A stretch of DNA of 13,119 nucleotides from Bacteroidales bacterium. GTDB lineage: Bacteria; Bacteroidota; Bacteroidia; Bacteroidales; UBA7960. The notes below the pieces were generated by a model, which did no database searches, was not told the DNA's origin, and was given only the letters and a program-made list of their open reading frames with translations. The position numbers were made by a program, and so were the translations under genes. Positions 8,033-13,119 of the stretch are shown one piece after another; position 1 is the stretch's first letter, and every line of letters begins with the position of its first letter. The stretch covers positions 1-13,119 of the forward strand of contig PWND01000084.1 in NCBI GenBank assembly GCA_003557965.1, written 5' to 3'.

Positions 8033-10870
8033 TTAATTTAGAATAAGCTTCCCTGAATAAACATTTTCGCCGGCAATGATTTTATAAAAATAAAATCCTT
8101 TGCTGTTACTACTTTTGTGTTTTGCAGCATCCCATACCCATACATTTTCTCCTCTTGAAGTATTAATTTTATCAGAAAAGACTTTCTTCCCCTGAATGTC
8201 AAAAACTTCAAAAATAATTTCATTATTCGCTTCAGAATAATAAGAAAAATTAAAAATGTTTTGTGATGGGTTTGGATAAACATATATGTTTTCATTAATG
8301 CTGTTTATTTCATCTCCGACATTTAACGGATACCCATGATCAGGGAAATTTATCGTTGAGTATAACCTGTATTCTCCTGGTTTAAGGGTTATACCTTCAT
8401 GTATGTTTGTAATTTCAACTTCTTTACCGGTAAAGAATTCATACCACATCCCATCTCTTTGAAAATTGGGGTTTATAACATGTTCTTCAACACCAAAGTT
8501 TCCAATAACATTAACATGCTCGCCGTCAAGGTTTAGTTGAATTCTTTTTGTTTCTCCTGAAACACTTAGCTGGTAGTCGCTTGTGCGAAATATTTCCTGG
8601 CTTGTTTTAAGGTTGGCGAGTGCTGAATATACATAATACAACCTTCTTCTTCTCCAGTCATCAAAGTAGTCCCATCTAACAGGTTTTGGGTCAACCCTGC
8701 AGCCATCATCAATATCACCTGGTATGGGGTCAACATTTGGGTCATCTCCACAATGATTTATGGAATAATCATATCCTAATTCACCAAATTGCCAGATCAT
8801 TTTCGGGCCCGGTACAGTAAAGTAGAAAGCTGCCACCAGTTCTGCTCTTTGCAGCGCCGTAGTGAGGTTTTTAACATCGTGAGCAGGGTTTTCAGAGTTC
8901 CCGTAACGAAGGTTTTTATGCATAATTCTTTCTTCATCGTGGCTTTCCATGTATCCAACCAAATGAGGAACGCTCCATCCCCTGTTTTTGTATGATATCC
9001 AGCTAAAATCGCTTTGCGGTATCCATCCCATAGCTGCTTCCTGGTAGGAATGTGTAATGTTTCCCCATAATAACATTCCATACTCAGCAAGTTCTTTTTC
9101 TTCATCGTTTGCTGTAAAGTGTTCTAGAATAATATACGCATCCGGGTTTACTTCCCATGCCTGGTCGGCAATACGCTTTAAGTTTGCGATACGGGCGGCA
9201 TCATAATTCCATCCCTGTCCACCAGTTTGTTGGTTTGTGAAACCTTTGGTAAAGTCAAATCGGAAGCCATCTACCCTAAACTCTTCTAACCAATATTGCA
9301 CTATGCGCTTGAAGTATTCGTGGGCATATTCGCTGTCCTGATCAAAGGTTTGAAACCAGCACCAAGGCTCATGGGGGCAAGTTTCAAGGTACCATGGATT
9401 TTCCGGTAAAGGCCTGTTTAAATTGCTGTCCCAATACATCTGAACAAGGGGTGATGGGTCATCAGAGTGGTTTAAAACAATGTCAATTACAACAGCCATT
9501 CCACGTGCATGTGCCGCATCAATAAAACTTTTATAGTCTTCCATAGTGCCATAAGCCTTGTCAGTGGCAAAGTATGTCATTGGGTTATATCCCCATGAGA
9601 TGTTTCCTCCAAACTGGTTGATAGGCATAAGTTCAATAACATTCACACCCATGTTTTGCAGGTAGTCGAGCGAGTCCATAACTGTTTTAATTGCAGATGT
9701 TTCAACAAAATCGCGAATTAGCAATTCATAGATCACCATATCTTCAACCGCAGGAGGTGTAAAGTCGGTAGTTTGCCACTCATACTCTGATTTGCCGGGA
9801 TGCATAATACTTACTAGTCCGGTTGTTTCTTCCGGATAGGGCATAAGGTTTGGGTAATTAAAGGATGAAATCCATTGGTCATTCCATGGGTCAAGTATTT
9901 TGTGTGTGTAGGGGTCTGCTAATCTAAGCTCACTGTCAATATAATATTGAAATGCATACTCTGTATCAGGAGTTAAATCTTCAATTGTAATCCAGTAATG
10001 CGTTCCGTCCGGAGTTCTGTTCATGTAGTTTTCTTCTCCGACTCCCCAGTCGTTAAAGTCTCCAATAACAAAGGCATAGTTTATAAGAGCAGGAGGGTCG
10101 TGCAGAACAAGTGTAACAGTAGATTCGTCAATATAGTTTATGCCGGGCAAAACGCCTTCCGGGAGTTCTGCAACAGGAACTTCCGGCCTCACATAGAAAT
10201 ATGTTTCTGCTTCAGCAGTATCGTCGTCGCCTTCTGCTATAAACTTTACATAAAAAGTACCAGTTTCCTCTGCCGTCCAATCATAACTTAATGTTTCCTC
10301 TGTAGTTGAGGTAATAAACTCCTCGTTAACATACAGCTCTAAATTATTCGAAAAGTTTGCAGCAGCTGATATAGTAATAACATCGTTGACTTCAAATATT
10401 GGTTGCAAGCCTGTGGGTGAGGTAATAACGACAACAACTCCTTCCTCTACCACTTCAACAAAATAATCTATGGTTTGAGGTGATCCCGAAGCTGCTCTGA
10501 AAACAAAAGCCATGTGTGTGATTACCTGGGTATCGCCTACACTGTAAAACTCTTTGATAGAGGGTTCAATTTCAAGCTTATATAAGTCATCTCCTAAACT
10601 TTCTAACTGGGGTTGGACATCATTATCTCCCCAATCCCCAATTACATTTTGCCAGTTGCCAACACCCTGGATGTGCACTCCTGTGTGTGTATAAATTGGC
10701 CCTGTGTGGCCTTCAAGAGGAGTGTTGGTAGCATCAAAGTAAATTGTTACAGGGCTGTTTGCTGTAGGTAAATTCGGTTCAGTAGTTATTTGAGCATAAG
10801 TTATATTTGTATATAACAAACCCATGGTTATTAATATAAATAACCTCATCAAGACATTTCTTTTTTTCAT
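8033..10870 (-). CDS. Secreted GH13 alpha-amylase-family enzyme with T9SS sorting domain
   Basis: Probable extracellular or surface alpha-glucan hydrolase. From the ATG at 10870 (945 residues): signal peptide 1-26 (cleavage after TYA); an N-terminal beta domain at about 28-145 resembling the DUF4961 type often fused to Bacteroidota amylases; an Ig-like domain at about 147-228; a CBM48/isoamylase-N-like domain at about 240-335 (YAFVIGDFNDWG); the GH13 barrel at about 375-760; a beta domain C to about 845; and a type A C-terminal sorting domain at about 862-945 (YPNPSQNIFNF, KGFYFYKI, GKLILN). The four GH13 regions are intact: DIVLNH (463-468), GFRFDF with Arg537 and nucleophile Asp539, ILEHF with acid/base Glu583, and ESHDEER with His644-Asp645. 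Exact specificity (amylase, pullulanase or other) cannot be fixed. A start at 10915 is open, but it coincides with the predicted transcription start and spoils the signal peptide. Confidence 0.93.
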   Translation of the reverse strand: MKKRNVLMRLFILITMGLLYTNITYAQITTEPNLPTANSPVTIYFDATNTPLEGHTGPIYTHTGVHIQGVGNWQNVIGDWGDNDVQPQLESLGDDLYKLEIEPSIKEFYSVGDTQVITHMAFVFRAASGSPQTIDYFVEVVEEGVVVVITSPTGLQPIFEVNDVITISAAANFSNNLELYVNEEFITSTTEETLSYDWTAEETGTFYVKFIAEGDDDTAEAETYFYVRPEVPVAELPEGVLPGINYIDESTVTLVLHDPPALINYAFVIGDFNDWGVGEENYMNRTPDGTHYWITIEDLTPDTEYAFQYYIDSELRLADPYTHKILDPWNDQWISSFNYPNLMPYPEETTGLVSIMHPGKSEYEWQTTDFTPPAVEDMVIYELLIRDFVETSAIKTVMDSLDYLQNMGVNVIELMPINQFGGNISWGYNPMTYFATDKAYGTMEDYKSFIDAAHARGMAVVIDIVLNHSDDPSPLVQMYWDSNLNRPLPENPWYLETCPHEPWCWFQTFDQDSEYAHEYFKRIVQYWLEEFRVDGFRFDFTKGFTNQQTGGQGWNYDAARIANLKRIADQAWEVNPDAYIILEHFTANDEEKELAEYGMLLWGNITHSYQEAAMGWIPQSDFSWISYKNRGWSVPHLVGYMESHDEERIMHKNLRYGNSENPAHDVKNLTTALQRAELVAAFYFTVPGPKMIWQFGELGYDYSINHCGDDPNVDPIPGDIDDGCRVDPKPVRWDYFDDWRRRRLYYVYSALANLKTSQEIFRTSDYQLSVSGETKRIQLNLDGEHVNVIGNFGVEEHVINPNFQRDGMWYEFFTGKEVEITNIHEGITLKPGEYRLYSTINFPDHGYPLNVGDEINSINENIYVYPNPSQNIFNFSYYSEANNEIIFEVFDIQGKKVFSDKINTSRGENVWVWDAAKHKSSNSKGFYFYKIIAGENVYSGKLILN
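8034..8287 (-). other. T9SS type A C-terminal sorting signal of the amylase
   Basis: The last 80-odd residues (about 862-945) carry the hallmarks of this export signal: a YPNP opening, an FEVFDIQGKKV strand, and a closing GFYFYKIIAGENVYSGKLIL strand pair at the very C-terminus. In the known family the signal is recognised by the T9SS and removed or exchanged for a lipid anchor by PorU. Boundaries are by eye. Confidence 0.85.
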
Positions 10871-10919
10871 TGTTAATAAATTTTTGTTATTATTCCTTTT
10901 TTCCAAAATTGACAACTTA

Positions 10920-10927
10920 CAAATATA
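10920..10927 (-). promoter_or_regulatory. -7 box (TATATTTG) of the amylase-xth unit
   Basis: An exact TAnnTTTG match on the minus strand, 49 nt before the ATG at 10870. No clear TTTG lies at -33. It implies a transcription start near 10913, which would leave the alternative upstream ATG (10915) outside or at the very edge of the message. Confidence 0.4.
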
Positions 10928-11111
10928 AAAAATAAATACATCATCTTATAATGAAGTAAAACCTCCTGGGTTAGCTGATTTTAATTCGTTTTGTGAACTG
11001 GTGGTTGACTCCGCTTCTTCCCTGTTTTTATAAAAAGATTAAAAAAAATATAAAATTTCACACTTTGCTCATTATAATAAAGCATAGCAGTTGTTTAATT
11101 TATAATTAATG

Positions 11112-11144
11112 TTGAACATATTTAAATGTGAACGGTTATATTTG
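11112..11144 (+). promoter_or_regulatory. Promoter of the polytopic membrane-protein gene
   Basis: TATATTTG (11137-11144) is an exact TAnnTTTG -7 box, and TTG (11112-11114) lies 22 nt upstream as a possible -33 element, at the long end of the allowed spacing. The predicted leader to the ATG at 11184 is about 35 nt. Confidence 0.5.
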
Positions 11145-11183
11145 TTGACAATCTGTTATTTTTAATAAACCCTGCAATAGAAA

Positions 11184-12899
11184 ATGTCTGATAAGGCAAA
11201 ATTGTTTGAAAATTACAGCTTCCTCTACTGGAGTATTAGTATTGTGCTAAATATGATATGGGTGGTTTTTATCCTTTTTTCTTTAGACAAAGCACAGCTT
11301 GCTATATACTACAGTGCAGAAAACCTTATTTTGCCTTCAATGTTTAATGATCTTTTTAATAATAGTGGAAGCTTATCCGCATGGCAATTATCATCATCTA
11401 CAAACTTCTTTCCCGACATGTTCTTTTTTATGATTATAAATGCCATTGTTTCAGATTTTAGAGTTACAATGTTAATTTATAGCCTGTTACAATATGCCGG
11501 TATCCTAATATTAGCAAACCTGGTAGTGAGGCAACTAAGCTCTAATATTAGTCTCAATTACCTTGCATTTAGCAACTTACTTATTGTTTTGCTATTGTTT
11601 GTGACAACATTATCAGGGAGTTTCGAGTTTACATATAACTTTTTAAGCATAGGGCATTATTTGGGGCCTATGATAATGACATTGGCTTCATTGCTGTTTT
11701 TATTGAAGTTCCTTAAATATAACAAAAAGAGAGACCTGTATTTTTTGTTTATAGCAGGCTTTTTGGGAATTTTGAGCAACCGCTTGTTTTTTATAATGTT
11801 TGTTTTGCCTTCTCTGACACTGTTCTTTTTTATTTCAAAAGAAGAAATAAAAAAGAAAATCATAAAGATTTTTGGGGTTGTTGCTTTATTTACAATATCA
11901 GGATACCTTACCTTGCATGTTCTTAAACTGGCGGAAATAGTTAATATTGCACCGGGGATTATTAATATTGCTGATATTGGCAGTATTATTAATTCTTTAA
12001 AAATAATATCTACACAATACTTGGTTTACTTTTATTATTTTGATTTGCTAAGTGTGGTTATTATTCTTGCATTGCTGTCATTTATTCTTACCGTATATAT
12101 TGCAGCGAAGTATTATATCCGGATATATTTAAGAAAAGAAAGGCATTACAATGTTCTTAAAGCGTTTTTTCTTTTCTTTTTAACAAGCATGATAATATTG
12201 GTTTTCTTAAGGCCTTTACTGTTTGGGTTTTATAATGGCTGGTCTTATATAAAGCACAACATTCATGTAATTTATTTGCTCGTTTTTAATTATGCATTTA
12301 TAATCTATTATTTCATCAGAAGCAGTAAAAAGAAAAGGTTAAATATTTTCAGAAAAGTATTTTATGTTTTTTTTATTGCCGTTATTTCCTATACACTTAT
12401 ATTTCCTATAAGAGCAGATCTGGGTAAAGGAGCTTCCAGGTATTTTAATTATACTCCCGGGCATGTAGATTGTATTTACAATTTAAACCAAAACATGCAT
12501 TATAAATATGGCCTTGCTGAATATAGCATAGCCAGGTCTGTGTTATTATTTTCAAACAGCAATGCTAAACTGATTCCATTTGCACATGACAGTGAGATTA
12601 TTAATTATCATTTTAATGCTGAAAAATATTACTCAAAATTAAATGAGCATATTAGTTCTTCACAAGATATTTTTGTAATTGTAAATGCAAAAAATAACAA
12701 TCAAGTTATTTCAGCTATGGGCGAGCCTGAAGCAATGCTTCAATGCAGCGACTCAAACTACAGAATTTTTTCTTACCCTTCTCTCTTTTTAAAAAGCACC
12801 CTTCATTTCGAGCGAATGCGAGAAATCCGGCTGTTTCCCCCTCCCTGTCATTTCGAGCGAATGCGAGAAATCCCGTTGAAACTAGGAAAGGTTTGGTAA
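11184..12899 (+). CDS. Polytopic membrane protein, possibly GT-C-like, with a repeat-derived C-terminus
   Basis: I do not recognise this protein with certainty. The 571-residue product has about ten or eleven hydrophobic helices in residues 12-420 (for example near 13-32, 86-105, 123-142, 155-174, 186-214, 228-247 and 284-310), then a soluble tail at about 425-540, presumably on the outer face. The first outer loop contains NLILPSMFNDLFNNSG and NFFPDMFFFMI, which resemble the acidic loop and FPD-like pattern of some GT-C glycosyltransferases and related bacterial membrane proteins; that is a weak resemblance, and no enzyme activity is shown. The last 31 or so residues are not native: HFERMREI occurs twice, 15 residues apart, encoded by two 26-bp copies of an intergenic-type repeat (12803-12828, 12848-12873). 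The original stop was therefore probably near residue 535-540. The gene stands alone, divergent from the amylase. Confidence 0.8.
   Translation: MSDKAKLFENYSFLYWSISIVLNMIWVVFILFSLDKAQLAIYYSAENLILPSMFNDLFNNSGSLSAWQLSSSTNFFPDMFFFMIINAIVSDFRVTMLIYSLLQYAGILILANLVVRQLSSNISLNYLAFSNLLIVLLLFVTTLSGSFEFTYNFLSIGHYLGPMIMTLASLLFLLKFLKYNKKRDLYFLFIAGFLGILSNRLFFIMFVLPSLTLFFFISKEEIKKKIIKIFGVVALFTISGYLTLHVLKLAEIVNIAPGIINIADIGSIINSLKIISTQYLVYFYYFDLLSVVIILALLSFILTVYIAAKYYIRIYLRKERHYNVLKAFFLFFLTSMIILVFLRPLLFGFYNGWSYIKHNIHVIYLLVFNYAFIIYYFIRSSKKKRLNIFRKVFYVFFIAVISYTLIFPIRADLGKGASRYFNYTPGHVDCIYNLNQNMHYKYGLAEYSIARSVLLFSNSNAKLIPFAHDSEIINYHFNAEKYYSKLNEHISSSQDIFVIVNAKNNNQVISAMGEPEAMLQCSDSNYRIFSYPSLFLKSTLHFERMREIRLFPPPCHFERMREIPLKLGKVW
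12803..12873 (+). repeat. Tandem 26-bp direct repeat inside the 3' end of the membrane-protein gene
   Basis: The 26 bp at 12803-12828 (beginning TCATTTCGAGCG, ending GAGAAATCC) recurs without mismatch at 12848-12873. The spacing of 45 bp keeps the reading frame, so both are translated as HFERMREI. The other plus-strand frame gives SFRANARNP. Short repeats of this look are scattered in many Bacteroidota genomes, as far as I recall. The first copy appears to be a lone half; the second is the left arm of the 115-bp element at 12846-12960. Confidence 0.85.
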
Positions 12900-12960
12900 A
12901 AGTGACTTTTTTAAGTGTCTCGCTCATCCACGGGATCTCTCACTTACGGTACTAATGACA
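12846..12960. repeat. Palindromic REP- or MITE-like element, 115 bp
   Basis: The left end (12846-12876, starting TGTCATTTCGAGCG) and the reverse complement of the right end (12930-12960) match at 23 of 31 positions, with both outer (TGTCATT) and inner (ATCCCGT) edges perfect. The arms enclose about 53 bp that include the stop codon of the membrane-protein gene. No coding capacity is present, so if mobile it depends on a transposase elsewhere. The imperfect arms suggest an old copy. The element could also fold as RNA and act as a terminator or 3' stabiliser. Confidence 0.65.
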
Positions 12961-12966
12961 GAAACC

Positions 12967-12982
12967 CATACAGCGCTGTATG
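12967..12982. repeat. Perfect 16-bp palindrome CATACAGCGCTGTATG
   Basis: The sequence is its own reverse complement across all 16 bases and begins 6 bp beyond the 115-bp element. It lies in a short stretch (about 12961-13018) that is clearly richer in G+C than its surroundings and includes a CACCCCTAAATCCCC run of the kind seen in repetitive intergenic DNA. It could be part of the same repeat patch or a dimeric regulator's operator. Confidence 0.6.
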
Positions 12983-13074
12983 TCAGCCCTTTGCGCATCA
13001 CCCCTAAATCCCCTTCTATGTTGTAAACCAAATTTTCTTGTTAGTTTTTTTTATTATATTTATTATACTACTGC

Positions 13075-13119
13075 ATGTCAGGTGTTTACATATTACCTGT
13101 AGAAGCTATCGGGCAATAC
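13075..13119 (+). CDS. Possible start of a gene running off the right edge
   Basis: An ATG at 13075 opens a frame that stays open for all 15 codons to the edge (MSGVYILPVEAIGQY). It follows an A+T-rich stretch (13041-13070) suitable for a promoter or leader, although no exact TAnnTTTG is present. Fifteen codons cannot establish a gene; it may be chance. Confidence 0.2.
   Translation, partial: MSGVYILPVEAIGQY

Larger units (their letters stand above)
10871..11183. other. Divergent intergenic region between the amylase and membrane-protein genes
   Basis: This 313-bp A+T-rich gap separates two outward-facing genes and holds a promoter candidate for each (10920-10927 minus; 11112-11144 plus). 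I find no small ORF with a convincing start, no tRNA-like fold, and no strong hairpin. The only symmetric element is the A/T palindrome TTTTTATAAAAA at 11025-11036, which is expected in DNA this A+T-rich. A shared regulator site may be present but is not recognisable. Confidence 0.6.

Noticed and set aside
10871..10915. A 15-codon N-terminal extension of the amylase
   Set aside because: The upstream ATG sits at the predicted transcription start, and the extension would place a polar Asn/Lys-rich stretch before the signal peptide.
11025..11036. Palindrome TTTTTATAAAAA between the divergent genes
   Set aside because: Only A and T, unsurprising in this composition, and not positioned like a terminator of either gene.

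Overview
This window is a stretch of chromosome from a low-G+C member of the Bacteroidota. Four things point there: a partial sprA (sov) gene for the type IX secretion system (T9SS) translocon, an amylase with a C-terminal T9SS sorting domain, Bacteroidota-type promoters (TAnnTTTG at -7), and the gene order malic enzyme - ruvA - sprA, which I recall as conserved in this phylum. The genus cannot be named from the sequence. I see no rRNA, tRNA, CRISPR array, prophage or transposase.

Layout. Positions 1-10870 are all on the minus strand. Read in transcription order they are: a secreted multidomain GH13 amylase (10870-8033), an exodeoxyribonuclease III gene starting 2 nt after it (8030-7263), an OmpA-family lipoprotein with its own promoter (7123-6083), a malic enzyme (6037-4583) closed by a strong hairpin terminator, then a fresh promoter, ruvA (4418-3834) and sprA (3806 to the left edge, C-terminus missing). 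sprA covers 3.8 kb and opens with a GTG codon. From 11184 one plus-strand gene encodes a polytopic membrane protein with weak resemblance to GT-C glycosyltransferases. The 313 bp between it and the amylase holds divergent promoter candidates. The right end (about 12803-13018) is a patch of palindromic, higher-G+C repeat DNA that has run into the 3' end of the membrane-protein gene. A possible new gene starts at 13075.

How the genes relate. SprA is the outer-membrane channel of the T9SS, and the amylase is a probable cargo of that system, exported by Sec through its signal peptide and recognised by its C-terminal domain. RuvA and ExoIII are DNA recombination and repair housekeeping proteins. 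Malic enzyme links the TCA cycle to pyruvate and reducing power. The lipoprotein probably tethers the outer membrane to peptidoglycan. Most of the window is core genome. The least explained parts are the repeat patch with the hybrid C-terminus it creates, the orphan membrane protein, and the divergent malic enzyme. I do not see convincing evidence of a new multi-gene system.
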